64,000 nucleotides of DNA, from positions 1 to 64,000 of the forward strand of contig NZ_QMFB01000012.1 in assembly GCF_003285015.1 (NCBI RefSeq), in the 5' to 3' direction. Of the stretch, positions 42,688 through 51,021 are shown piece by piece. Numbering within the stretch: position 1 is the stretch's first letter; each line of letters opens with the position of its first letter. The position numbers and the translations under genes are program-made. This stretch comes from Paenibacillus contaminans. GTDB taxonomy: Bacteria > Bacillota > Bacilli > Paenibacillales > NBRC-103111. A model generated the notes under the pieces. That model did not search any database. It saw nothing but the letters and a program-made list of their open reading frames with translations, and was not told the DNA's origin.

Positions 42688-43374
42688 CTACAGGGTGCCG
42701 ACGAAAGAAAGCGCCCATGGTACGGCCACCAGCGCGGCAACAGCCGCTACGATCATCGAAACGCTCGAAATCGCCCCGGATACGGAGCTGATTTCGAACG
42801 CTTTTGACGTACCGGCGCCATGTGCGCTTGTACCGAGCAGAATGCCTTTGGCTACATCGCTTCGTATATGGCAGAGCCGGATGACGAAAGGTCCGATTAT
42901 CGCCCCGAGCAGACCCGTCATCATGACGAATACGGCGGTCATTGCGGGAATTCCGCCGATCGTTTGCGACACGTTCATGGCAATCGGGGTCGTTACGGAA
43001 CGCGGAATCAGGCTGTAAGCGAGCGGCGATTCCAAATGGAGCAACTCCGCGAGCCACACGGCCGAACCAATGGCCGCAGCCGAGCCGGCGAGCACGCCCG
43101 CTATGATCTCTTTCGCATGTTTTCTAAGCAGCGCCGAATGTTTATATAAAGGCACGGCAAACGCGACGGTTGCCGGCTGCAGCATATCGGACAAATAATG
43201 GGCGCCCGCGGCGTACGATTCGTAAGGCGTTTGCGTCCATAACAACACCGCGACGAGAACGGCCGGCGTCAGCAGCAGCGGCGAGAAGAGGAGTATCGGC
43301 TTCTTCCGGTGCAGCCGTTTGGCCGTCCAGTAAACCCCGATCGTTCCCATGAAGCTTAATAATGCGGTCATCAC
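42688..43374 (-). CDS. cidB: CidB/LrgB-family membrane protein
   Basis: A 228-residue membrane protein of the LrgB/CidB family. Family stretches are YLSDMLQPATVAFAVPLYK, SVTTPIAMNVSQTIGGIPAMTAVFVMMTG and GTSAHGAGTSKAFE. In Bacillus and Staphylococcus, CidA/CidB act with overflow metabolism, pyruvate handling and holin-like control of murein hydrolases. Its start overlaps the cidA stop by 4 bp. It converges with the dedA operon with 1 bp between stops. Confidence 0.9.
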   Translation of the reverse strand: MMTALLSFMGTIGVYWTAKRLHRKKPILLFSPLLLTPAVLVAVLLWTQTPYESYAAGAHYLSDMLQPATVAFAVPLYKHSALLRKHAKEIIAGVLAGSAAAIGSAVWLAELLHLESPLAYSLIPRSVTTPIAMNVSQTIGGIPAMTAVFVMMTGLLGAIIGPFVIRLCHIRSDVAKGILLGTSAHGAGTSKAFEISSVSGAISSVSMIVAAVAALVAVPWALSFVGTL

Positions 43375-43742
43375 CGGCTGCCCCCTCTTTTTCGATTGGC
43401 TATCCGTTCAGCGACAGTCCCCGTACATATCATGACGATCATCGTGCCCAAGCCGATCGCCGCCGCAATGCGCAAGCCCTCATGCAGCAGCAGGCTGCGG
43501 TACGCAATCAAACCGACGGAAGGCGGGATGAAAAAAAGCAGCAGCTCCGCCAGCAGCCAGCTCGCGCCCGATTCCACCCATGAAAGCCGAACGATACGAG
43601 CCTCCAGCAGCAGAAACAAAACGATCATGCCGAGAATGCTGCCGGGGATCGGCAAATGCAGCAAAGCGGCCAGCTTGTTCATCAGCATCGAAAATAGCAT
43701 GAACATAGCGACCTGCGGCACGATCTTCCATCCGACCTTCAC
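43371..43742 (-). CDS. cidA: CidA/LrgA holin-like protein
   Basis: A 123-residue protein with four helices, of the LrgA/CidA (holin-like) family: LHLPIPGSILGMIVLFLLL and LLLFFIPPSVGLIAYRSLL are diagnostic. It starts with GTG at 43742 behind GGGGGAG. First gene of cidAB, divergent from a LysR regulator (cidR-like), the same arrangement as ywbIHG in Bacillus subtilis. Confidence 0.9.
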   Translation of the reverse strand: MKVGWKIVPQVAMFMLFSMLMNKLAALLHLPIPGSILGMIVLFLLLEARIVRLSWVESGASWLLAELLLFFIPPSVGLIAYRSLLLHEGLRIAAAIGLGTMIVMICTGTVAERIANRKRGGSR

Positions 43743-43803
43743 GGCGTTCTCCCCCTTATTTTTCCCAAAGCTAGCCTACATCTATCACAGTGTATATGAT
43801 ACA

Positions 43804-43832
43804 ATTCGATAGGTAAAATACATAAATCGAAT
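43804..43832. promoter_or_regulatory. candidate CidR (LysR-type) operator
   Basis: ATTCGAT (43804-43810) and ATCGAAT (43826-43832) form a perfect 7-bp inverted repeat with a 15-bp spacer, in the 131-bp divergent region between cidA and the LysR gene. LysR regulators typically bind such dyads with a T-N11-A-like core. Confidence 0.55.
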
Positions 43833-43873
43833 GCGTACCATGCCTTTTATCTATGCATTGGAAGGTGATAGCC

Positions 43874-44758
43874 ATGGATATCCGCCATTTGCAATATTTT
43901 GTGGAGGTAGCCAAGCACAAAAGCTTTACGAAGGCCTCGCAAGCGCTGTATGTCACCCAGCCGACCATCAGCAAAATGGTCCGGAATCTTGAGGAAGAGA
44001 TGGGAATCGTGCTGTTCGAGCGTATCGGCAAGCAAGTGGCGCTCACCGACGCCGGCGCTGTTCTGCTGCCGGAGGCGCAGGCGATGGTCGCTTCATTCGG
44101 GCAAATGACGTCTCATATGGACGACTTGACGGGATTGCGCAAGGGGCGCATTCGAATCGGTTTGCCGCCCATGGTCGGATCAAGCTTCTTTCCGGGCGTG
44201 CTCGGGCAATTCCGCAGCCGGTACCCGGGCATCGCGCTGCAGCTGTTCGAATATGGCGCCAAAAAAGTCGAAGCCGCCGTCGAATCGGGCGAGCTCGACA
44301 TCGGCGTCGTCCTGCTGCCGACTCATGAGGATATTTTCGACTACTATCCGATCGCGAAGCAAAGGCTTATGCTGGTCGTGCATGCCGAGCATCCGCTGGC
44401 CGCCAAGCCGGAGGCCGCGCTGCACGAGTTGAAGGACGAACCGTTCCTGCTGTTCCGCGAGGACTTCGCCTTGCACGACCGCATTATTGCAGAGTGCCGG
44501 CGGGCGGGCTACGAACCGAATGTTCTGTACAAAAGCTCGCAATGGGACTTTATCGGCGAGATGGCCGCTGCCGGTCTCGGCATCGCTTTGCTGCCGGAGC
44601 TGATTTGCGCGGAGCTGGACACTGAACGTACGCGGAGCGTGCCGTTAGCCGAGGTCATCCCGTGGCATCCCGCCATGATTTGGCGCAGAAACCGCTACAT
44701 CCCGCTAGCCGCGCGGGAATGGATTCGTTTCACGCAGTCCGTGCTGAAGCCGGATTGA
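43874..44758 (+). CDS. cidR: LysR-family regulator (CidR-like)
   Basis: A 294-residue LysR-type regulator. Residues 1-60 form the winged HTH (MDIRHLQYFVEVAKHKSFTK, ALYVTQPTISKMVRNLEEE), followed by the effector-binding domain (LRKGRIRIGLPPMVGSSF, GLGIALLPELIC). Position divergent to cidAB and similarity in layout to YwbI/CidR support control of cidAB in response to acetate or overflow metabolism. The start ATG at 43874 has GGAAGGTG upstream; the ATG at 43853 lacks a site. Confidence 0.88.
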   Translation: MDIRHLQYFVEVAKHKSFTKASQALYVTQPTISKMVRNLEEEMGIVLFERIGKQVALTDAGAVLLPEAQAMVASFGQMTSHMDDLTGLRKGRIRIGLPPMVGSSFFPGVLGQFRSRYPGIALQLFEYGAKKVEAAVESGELDIGVVLLPTHEDIFDYYPIAKQRLMLVVHAEHPLAAKPEAALHELKDEPFLLFREDFALHDRIIAECRRAGYEPNVLYKSSQWDFIGEMAAAGLGIALLPELICAELDTERTRSVPLAEVIPWHPAMIWRRNRYIPLAAREWIRFTQSVLKPD

Positions 44759-44821
44759 TCGCGCCCCACCGGTCTAACTTGTCGCTTGATCGGCGATGAA
44801 GGCGATTTTGAATGTTACGCA

Positions 44822-44867
44822 AAAAACGCAGGCCGGAGATGCCTCTCCGAAACCTGCGTTTTTCGAA
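44822..44867. terminator. bidirectional terminator
   Basis: AAAAACGCAGG / CCTGCGTTTTT with inner GGAGA/TCTCC. It separates the convergent cidR gene and ABC exporter operon. Confidence 0.85.
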
Positions 44868-44971
44868 TATCCTCAAACCGACCTGCACGATATCGTTGTA
44901 CATATCCGCTCATCTTTGTCCGGTACACCTTATGATCGGCTCAATACCCGTCACATCGGCGCCCGGCGTTC

Positions 44972-46885
44972 CTAGCTGACCTCTTGCTGAAGACCGCCGC
45001 CCGTAAACTGGCTGTTGTACAAATCGGCATAGAAACCGCCCTTCGCCAGCAGCTCTTCGTGCGTGCCCTTCTCGATGACGCTGCCGTGATTCATCACGAG
45101 AATCAGGTCCGCGTCACGAATCGTGGACAACCTGTGCGCGATAACGAAGCTCGTTCTGCCCTGCATGAGATCGTTCATCGCCTTCTGGATGTAGATTTCC
45201 GTCCGCGTATCGACGCTGCTCGTCGCTTCGTCGAGAATGAGAATCGCCGGATCGGCCAGAATGGCGCGCGCGATCGTCAGCAGCTGCTTCTGCCCCTGCG
45301 AAATATTGGATGCTTCCTCGTTCAGCACGGTATTGTAGCCATCCGGCAGCGTACGGATAAAATGATCGGCATGCGCCGCTTTCGCCGCCTCCACGATTTC
45401 TTGCTCGGTCGCCCCCGCCCTGCCGTAGCCGATGTTGTCGCGGATCGTCCCGTTAAACAGCCACGTATCCTGCAGCACCATACCGAACAAGCTGCGCAGA
45501 TTGCCGCGCTTCATATCGCGGATATCGACGCCGTCGATCGTAATGCTGCCGCCGTTTACTTCGTAGAACCGCATCAGCAGATTGATCAGCGTCGTTTTGC
45601 CTGCGCCCGTCGGTCCTACGATTGCAATCGTCTGCCCCGGCTTCACATCGATGTTCATATCTTCGATCAGCACAGCGTCTTCCTTGTACCCGAACTTGAC
45701 ACCGTTGAAGCGAACCTCGCCCTTCGGAGACTTGAGCGCCTTCGCTTCCTGCGCCTCCGGCACTTCCTCCTTCTCGTCGAGCAGCTCGAACACCCGCTCT
45801 GCGGAAGCCAGCGTCGATTGAATCACGTTCGCGATATTCGCCGTCTGCGTGATCGGCATCGAGAATTGCCTTGCATACTGAATAAATGCCTGAATATCGC
45901 CGATATCGATCGCCTTCTTCGTGACGAGCAAACCGCCGACTACGCAAATGAGCACATAGCCGATATTATTGATGAAGCCCATCAGCGGCATAATGATGCC
46001 GGAAATAAATTGCGCCCGCCAGCCGGAATGATACAGCTCCTCGTTAATCCCGTTGAAGGTGTCCACCGACTTCTGCTCATGGCCGAACGCCTTGACGATC
46101 TTATGTCCCGTATACATTTCCTCGACATGCCCGTTAAGCTGTCCGAGATGCTTCTGCTGCCCCATAAAATGCTTCTGCGAACGCTTCGCGATCGCCTTGA
46201 TGACGATGAAGCTCAGCGGCAGCGTCAGAATCAGAATGAGCGTCATAAGCGGACTGATGGTCAGCATCATGACGATGACCCCGACGAGCGTTACGACCGC
46301 TGTAATGAGCTGCGTCAAGCTTTGCTGCAGCGTGCTCCCGATGTTGTCGACGTCGTTGACCGCCCGGCTCAACACCTCCCCATGCGTGCGGGAATCGAAG
46401 TATGAGAGCGGCAATCGGGAAATTTTCGCGTTCACTTCCTTGCGCAGATCGTAAACCGTCCGCTGCGCGACGCCGGCCATTAAATATTGCTGCACATAGC
46501 CGAACAGCGCGCTCAGCACATACAATCCGGCCAAAAACATGACGATTTGCCAAATATACGTGAAATCGATCTCGGCGCCCGGCACTTTATTGACTTTCAT
46601 CATAATGCCTTCGAACAGCTTTGTCGTCGCTTTACCCATAATCTTGGGGCTTAAAATAGCGAAAACCGTGCTCAGGATAGCCGTCAGGAAAACGGCATAC
46701 AGCTGATAGCGGTGCGGCTTCAAATAGCCGGTCAGCCGCTTGAGCGAGCCCTTGAAATCTTTGGCCTTCTGTCCCGGCATGCCCATGCCCATTCCGCCGG
46801 GCCCTCTGCCGAACGGCATGCCCGGCATCGGACCTCCGCCGCCCTGCTTGTTCCCTTGTCCGGGTTCTTTACGATGCTCACTCAT
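44972..46885 (-). CDS. heterodimeric ABC multidrug exporter, subunit 2
   Basis: A 637-residue half-transporter (YfiC/BmrD-like). A Gly/Met/Pro-rich N-terminal tail (residues 5-40, GGGGPMPGMPFGRGPGGMG) precedes six helices (about 48-340) and an ATPase domain. The ATPase has Walker A GPTGAGKTT, signature ISQGQKQLLTIA (SQGQ variant), Walker B ILILDEATSSVD with catalytic Glu, and the H-loop VIAHRLSTI. Its start overlaps the stop of the partner by 4 bp (ATGA). The unusual Met/Gly/Pro tail is not part of the transporter fold. Confidence 0.9.
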   Translation of the reverse strand: MSEHRKEPGQGNKQGGGGPMPGMPFGRGPGGMGMGMPGQKAKDFKGSLKRLTGYLKPHRYQLYAVFLTAILSTVFAILSPKIMGKATTKLFEGIMMKVNKVPGAEIDFTYIWQIVMFLAGLYVLSALFGYVQQYLMAGVAQRTVYDLRKEVNAKISRLPLSYFDSRTHGEVLSRAVNDVDNIGSTLQQSLTQLITAVVTLVGVIVMMLTISPLMTLILILTLPLSFIVIKAIAKRSQKHFMGQQKHLGQLNGHVEEMYTGHKIVKAFGHEQKSVDTFNGINEELYHSGWRAQFISGIIMPLMGFINNIGYVLICVVGGLLVTKKAIDIGDIQAFIQYARQFSMPITQTANIANVIQSTLASAERVFELLDEKEEVPEAQEAKALKSPKGEVRFNGVKFGYKEDAVLIEDMNIDVKPGQTIAIVGPTGAGKTTLINLLMRFYEVNGGSITIDGVDIRDMKRGNLRSLFGMVLQDTWLFNGTIRDNIGYGRAGATEQEIVEAAKAAHADHFIRTLPDGYNTVLNEEASNISQGQKQLLTIARAILADPAILILDEATSSVDTRTEIYIQKAMNDLMQGRTSFVIAHRLSTIRDADLILVMNHGSVIEKGTHEELLAKGGFYADLYNSQFTGGGLQQEVS

Positions 46886-48609
46886 GCGATTTCCTCCTCC
46901 GATAGCTGGGAGAATACGATTTCCCGGTAAACGGAACAGCTGTCCATCAATTCCTTATGGCTGCCGATCCCCGCAATTTGCCCGTCATCCAAGACGATAA
47001 TCCGATCGGCGCTCATGACCGTACTGACCCGCTGAGCGACAATAAGCACCGTGGACTCCAGCGTTTCCGATTTAAGCGCGGCGCGCAGCTTGGCGTCCGT
47101 CTTGAAATCGAGCGCGGAGAAGCTATCGTCGAACAAATAAATTTCCGGCCTTCTGACCAAGGCTCGCGCGATCGACAGCCTCTGCTTTTGGCCGCCCGAT
47201 ACGTTCGAACCCCCTTGAGCGATTGCGGAATCGAAGCCCTCTTTCATTTCGCCGATAAACTCGGATGCCTGTGCGATGGCCGCCGCATGGCGAACCTCTT
47301 CATCCGTGGCATCCTCCTTGCCGTACCGAATGTTGTCGGCAACCGTTCCGGTGAACAGAACCGCCTTCTGCGGAACGAGCCCGATTTTGCTGCGCAGCTG
47401 CTCCTGCGACAGCTCGCGCACATCCGCTCCATCGATCAGAATGGAGCCGCCGTTTACATCGTAAAATCGCGGAATAAGGCTGATAAGGGTCGATTTTCCC
47501 GAGCCTGTGCCGCCGATAATCGCCGTAATTTCCCCAGGCTGCGCGCTGAACGTAATGCCCGAAATCGCAGGCGCCTCCGCTCCGGGATAACTGAACGTGA
47601 CGTCGCGGAACTCGACGTAACCTCTTTTGGCGTCGGCGCGTTTCGGTTGCTCCGGATCCTTCAAGTCCGGCACCATGTCCAGCACTTCGTTGATCCGAAC
47701 CGCCGAAGCCGAAGCACGGGGCACCATAACGAACATCATCGACACCATGATGAGCGAGAACATGATTTGCATCGCATATTGGAGGAACGCCATCAAATCC
47801 CCCACCTGCATATGCCCTTCGCTGATGCGCAGTCCGCCGAACCAGATGATGGCGATCGATGCGAAGTTCATAATCAGCATCATCAAGGGCATCATGGTAC
47901 CCATGATTTTATTCACCTTGATCGCCGTTTCCGTCAAATCGGCATTCGCCTCGTCAAACCGCTTCTTCTCATGCTCGATCCGGTTAAAGGAGCGAATGAC
48001 GCGGATGCCGGTAAGCGCTTCGCGGAGCACGAGATTCAGCTTGTCCAGCTTGATCTGCATTTTTTTGAAAAGCGGAACGCCCTTCATCGCCACGATCATG
48101 ATTGCAGCCGCGAGCACCGGAATGATCACGACGATGACCAGCGACAGCTTGGCGTCCTTGGAGACGGCCATAATAATGCCGCCGATACACATCATCGGCG
48201 CCATGACCATCATCCGCAGCATCATGATAAGCACCTGCTGCACCTGCTGCACATCGTTCGTCGTCCGTGTAATGAGCGACGCCGTACCGATTTTATCGAA
48301 CTCCTGCAGCGAGAAATGCTCGACGTGGGTAAATATTTTATTACGGACGATTTTACCGAAGCCCGCGGATATTTTAGCCGACACATAACTCGCTATGATC
48401 GAAAATACGGTGCCGGCGGCAGCGACGAGCAGCATGAAGCCGCCTATTTTCCAAATATAAGGCAGGTCTTCCTCGATAACCCCTTTATCCACGATGTCGG
48501 CCATCAACGTCGGCAAATAGAGCTCGGACAGCGACTGCAGCAATACGAGCCCCAGCACCAACGTCACCGCCCATCGGTAAGTCTTTAAAAAGCGGAACAA
48601 CTTGATCAC
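46882..48609 (-). CDS. heterodimeric ABC multidrug exporter, subunit 1
   Basis: A 575-residue half-transporter (YfiB/BmrC-like) with six helices and an ATPase domain. The ATPase has Walker A GGTGSGKST and the canonical signature VSGGQKQRLSIARAL, but its Walker B is IYLFDDSFSALD: Asp replaces the catalytic Glu. In the H-loop position AQRVSTV has Gln instead of His. Both changes mark the degenerate ATP site typical of heterodimeric exporters, so this subunit should supply the non-hydrolysing site. Its start is the ATG at 48609. It forms an operon with subunit 2, probably exporting drugs or lipids. Confidence 0.9.
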   Translation of the reverse strand: MIKLFRFLKTYRWAVTLVLGLVLLQSLSELYLPTLMADIVDKGVIEEDLPYIWKIGGFMLLVAAAGTVFSIIASYVSAKISAGFGKIVRNKIFTHVEHFSLQEFDKIGTASLITRTTNDVQQVQQVLIMMLRMMVMAPMMCIGGIIMAVSKDAKLSLVIVVIIPVLAAAIMIVAMKGVPLFKKMQIKLDKLNLVLREALTGIRVIRSFNRIEHEKKRFDEANADLTETAIKVNKIMGTMMPLMMLIMNFASIAIIWFGGLRISEGHMQVGDLMAFLQYAMQIMFSLIMVSMMFVMVPRASASAVRINEVLDMVPDLKDPEQPKRADAKRGYVEFRDVTFSYPGAEAPAISGITFSAQPGEITAIIGGTGSGKSTLISLIPRFYDVNGGSILIDGADVRELSQEQLRSKIGLVPQKAVLFTGTVADNIRYGKEDATDEEVRHAAAIAQASEFIGEMKEGFDSAIAQGGSNVSGGQKQRLSIARALVRRPEIYLFDDSFSALDFKTDAKLRAALKSETLESTVLIVAQRVSTVMSADRIIVLDDGQIAGIGSHKELMDSCSVYREIVFSQLSEEEIA

Positions 48610-49131
48610 GCACGACCATCTCCATTCGCAATCGATATGCCGTTACTATACCTGACTTTTTTAAACCGAATATAAACGGCGGCTTAGGTGCACTGTTTTC
48701 GTATAAATCAAGATGCCGAAAATTGTCGATCTGCGCAGTGTTCCACGTGGAGCAAAACCCAGCCGGCCTTGCCCGCTCTGCGCGAACACGGCAAACCGGA
48801 TTTCGTGCACAGCTCCAAGAGCAGCACATATGAGGTCAAAGCAGTCATGCTTCCCTAAAGGAGTCCGGGCCGATCGCCCCCATGCAGCGACGCAATTGCA
48901 GTTGACACTGTCTATTATTTATTTCAAAAAAGCTTCCCCCGCTCCTACGCGGGAGAAGCTCTTTTTTGCATTGGCATGGCTGCTTAATATGGATTCATAC
49001 GCCGATACACCGGCTTATTCCGGAAACGGCTGGATTTCCATCGGCGGCCATGTGTGAAATTGCCCCTTAACCGTGTACAATAGGACTATAAGACTTCCGG
49101 GCTACCGGCGAGAAAACATGAGGTGGACAAG
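48610..49131. other. 522-bp intergenic region
   Basis: Divergent region between the ABC exporter and the HNH gene. It contains the hairpin at 48926-48967 but no convincing gene. A TTGACA at 48902 lacks a matching -10. Confidence 0.5.
48926..48967. terminator. bidirectional-looking hairpin terminator
   Basis: AAAAAAGCTTC / GAAGCTCTTTTTT-type arms with inner CCCGC/GCGGG. It stands in the middle of the intergenic region without an obvious upstream gene; it may end a small or unannotated transcript. Confidence 0.6.
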
Positions 49132-49845
49132 TTGGATAAGGAGCCGCAAATCGCTGCGCAGGAACCTGCACTTGACGATACATCGACAAATCATAAACAC
49201 TGCGTTCAATGCGGCGAGCTAAAACCGCTGTCCCACTTTTTACGCAGAACGGGAAGACGGTCGGGCAAAACGTCCAGGCGCGGCACATGCCGGGCTTGCC
49301 GGAAACGCGGCGGATCGGCTTCCGAAGCGGGACTTGAGCTTTCCGGCGCCGCTTTCGCCGTCTCCAAGCCGTCTGTGCCGATGCCGGAGTACCCGTTCGC
49401 AGCGGACGAGTCCCCCGCCCCGGTGAAAATCCGGATCAAACGCCCGATGCCGGCGCCTCCGCCGAAACCGGAAGGTCCGGATGCGTCCGTGCTCCGGTTA
49501 ACGCGCAGCGGCTTTATCCGCATGCGCGGCAAGACGGACAAAGGGCGCGGCTGGCTGCAGGAAACGGACCTCGAAACGGCCGTTACACTTGTGCGGGAGC
49601 ATGCCGCCGTCGTCGTTAATCCTCACACGATAAGACGGCTGTACAGCAACAAGAAATTTCGCCGTTATATTTTGACGCGCGACCGTTACACCTGCCATTT
49701 CTGCGGGGAATACGGCGATACGATCGACCATATCCTTCCCCGGGCCAAAGGCGGCCACACAACCCCTGTAAATTGCGTCTGCGCATGCAATGAATGCAAT
49801 CAAAGCAAAGCCGACCGCAGCATTGACGAATTTATAGGCGATTGA
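49132..49845 (+). CDS. HNH endonuclease-family protein with N-terminal zinc-finger-like motif
   Basis: A 237-residue protein. The C-terminal HNH/McrA-like nuclease motif is YTCHFCGEYGDTIDHILPRA, with NCVCACNECNQSK completing the zinc-binding cysteines and the N of HNH. The N-terminal segment has another Cys4 set (HCVQCGELK ... GTCRACRK), as in small recombination-endonuclease VII-like or RING-like fingers. A Pro-rich linker (residues ~75-110) joins them. The TTG at 49132 is chosen because GAGGTGG lies 6 nt upstream; the GTG at 49123 has a poor site. Stand-alone chromosomal HNH proteins of this type are of unknown role. Confidence 0.83.
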   Translation: MDKEPQIAAQEPALDDTSTNHKHCVQCGELKPLSHFLRRTGRRSGKTSRRGTCRACRKRGGSASEAGLELSGAAFAVSKPSVPMPEYPFAADESPAPVKIRIKRPMPAPPPKPEGPDASVLRLTRSGFIRMRGKTDKGRGWLQETDLETAVTLVREHAAVVVNPHTIRRLYSNKKFRRYILTRDRYTCHFCGEYGDTIDHILPRAKGGHTTPVNCVCACNECNQSKADRSIDEFIGD

Positions 49846-49867
49846 CTAGGATAAACGTTCGGGCTCG

Positions 49868-49903
49868 GTCGGGTCACAAGCTGTTATGAAAAGCTGGCCC
49901 GAC
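49868..49903 (+). terminator. hairpin after the HNH gene
   Basis: GTCGGG / CCCGAC with AGCT pairs inside, 23 bp after the HNH stop. No T tract; weak terminator candidate. Confidence 0.35.
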
Positions 49904-50067
49904 GATTGTAATAAACGCGCCGGCTTCATTGACGTCGACGTTTACCGCCGGCTTATAGCAGATTACTCGATATAATTACGCCGAGCTGATCTGGGCTGGT
50001 AACGGAAAAAGCGTCCTCCGTCGATGCTGCGGAAGACGCGCGAATAAAGAGACCGTTCGTACGGATG

Positions 50068-50295
50068 TTAAATCTGCACGCCCTTTTTGAGCGTTTTTAG
50101 ATTATTGTTCGAGTTGACAAGTAGCGGGAGCATTTTGGTACTGCTTACCATTGGAATATTGCATGCCGGGCAACTGGGAATATACTTAAATGAAAAGTTG
50201 TCCCTCATCCACATTTTACAGCCATCCTTCGTGCAAGACCATACCGCTGTAACTTCCTCAGCAACAGGCTCTGACGATTTTTTCCTATAGTACAT
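50068..50295 (-). CDS. YdjO-like cold-inducible zinc-ribbon protein
   Basis: A 75-residue protein with Cys pairs in WSCTKDGCKMWMRDNFSF and IPSCPACNIPMVS, the pattern of the YdjO (cold-inducible) family in Bacillus and Paenibacillus; a small zinc ribbon of unknown mechanism. The start ATG at 50295 has AAGGAGG 8 nt upstream; a longer in-frame reading to 50379 has no site. It lies downstream of the cold-shock protein gene on the same strand, separated by a terminator hairpin, a context that agrees with a cold-shock link. Confidence 0.83.
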   Translation of the reverse strand: MYYRKKSSEPVAEEVTAVWSCTKDGCKMWMRDNFSFKYIPSCPACNIPMVSSTKMLPLLVNSNNNLKTLKKGVQI

Positions 50296-50388
50296 GTATG
50301 ACGCCTCCTTCGGAGCTTTGACGGCTTCGTCTTCCGATTCGATGCTCGCTTTCCTGACTGCTCTGCAATAGTTACGCACAAAAAATAA

Positions 50389-50418
50389 AACTGCCCTTAA
50401 CTCACGTTAAGGGCAGTT
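50389..50418 (-). terminator. terminator of the csp gene
   Basis: Perfect 12-bp arms AACTGCCCTTAA and TTAAGGGCAGTT around a 6-nt loop, followed on the minus strand by TTATTTTTT. It sits 16 bp after the cold-shock gene stop. Confidence 0.85.
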
Positions 50419-50434
50419 CTTATAAAGCTGAAGC

Positions 50435-50635
50435 TTACAGCTTTACAACGTTCTCAGCTTGTGGTCCGCGGTTGCCTTGAACAACGTTGAACTCAACGCG
50501 TTGGCCTTCGTCCAGGGATTTGAAGCCGTCGCCTACGATAGCGCTGAAGTGAACGAATACATCGTTGCCGCCTTCAACTTCGATAAATCCAAATCCTTTT
50601 TCTGCGTTAAACCATTTAACTGTACCTGTTTGCAT
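50435..50635 (-). CDS. CspA-family cold-shock protein
   Basis: A 66-residue single OB-fold protein with RNP1 KGFGFI (residues ~13-18) and RNP2 VFVHF. It is an RNA chaperone that binds single-stranded nucleic acid during cold shock and growth. The start ATG at 50635 has GGAGG 7 nt upstream. The long AT-rich leader (over 120 nt) from the TATAAT at 50763-50768 is typical of csp genes, which use their 5' untranslated region for temperature control. Confidence 0.95.
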   Translation of the reverse strand: MQTGTVKWFNAEKGFGFIEVEGGNDVFVHFSAIVGDGFKSLDEGQRVEFNVVQGNRGPQAENVVKL

Positions 50636-51021
50636 GGTATTACCTCCATAAATTTAAATGTAACATGTTAGTTTTATTCTTCAAGAAAAATAAAAATTCA
50701 CACATTGTAAAAGGCTCCATCGACTAAATGTTAACCCTTTACATTATGTGAATTAGGTTAAAATTATATCAATCGATATGTAGCATAACATAGGTTTTTC
50801 AAAAAAGCAAGCGTTTCCCAACATTTTTGATTATTTTGGTTTTATAACCTGATCGCTCCAACTCGTCTAATAATAACCTTCTGATAGTATATCCATTCCT
50901 ATCTGCACTTATTCCTATCATACACGGAAAATACGTTGTTGAAAAGGCTAAGCGTCCTGCCGCTGCCGCAGCAGAGACGCTTTCGCCATCAGTCGGCCGG
51001 ATTCCTTCGGCGACCCCTGCT
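50636..51021. promoter_or_regulatory. csp leader and promoter; aguB 3' region
   Basis: Minus-strand -10 TATAAT at 50768-50763 with a poor -35. From there to the csp start runs an AT-rich leader. The stem at 50950-50982 (AAGCGTC/GACGCTT) follows the amidase gene and is a weak terminator candidate. No gene is supported here. Confidence 0.5.

Noticed and set aside
44984..46405. 473-codon plus-strand open frame inside the ABC exporter
   Set aside because: Antisense to a canonical ABC half-transporter; the translation is rich in His, Arg and Asp and lacks a ribosome binding site.
46957..48588. 543-codon plus-strand open frame inside the second ABC half-transporter
   Set aside because: Same reason: shadow of a well-conserved gene on the other strand, Asp/His/Arg-rich nonsense composition.
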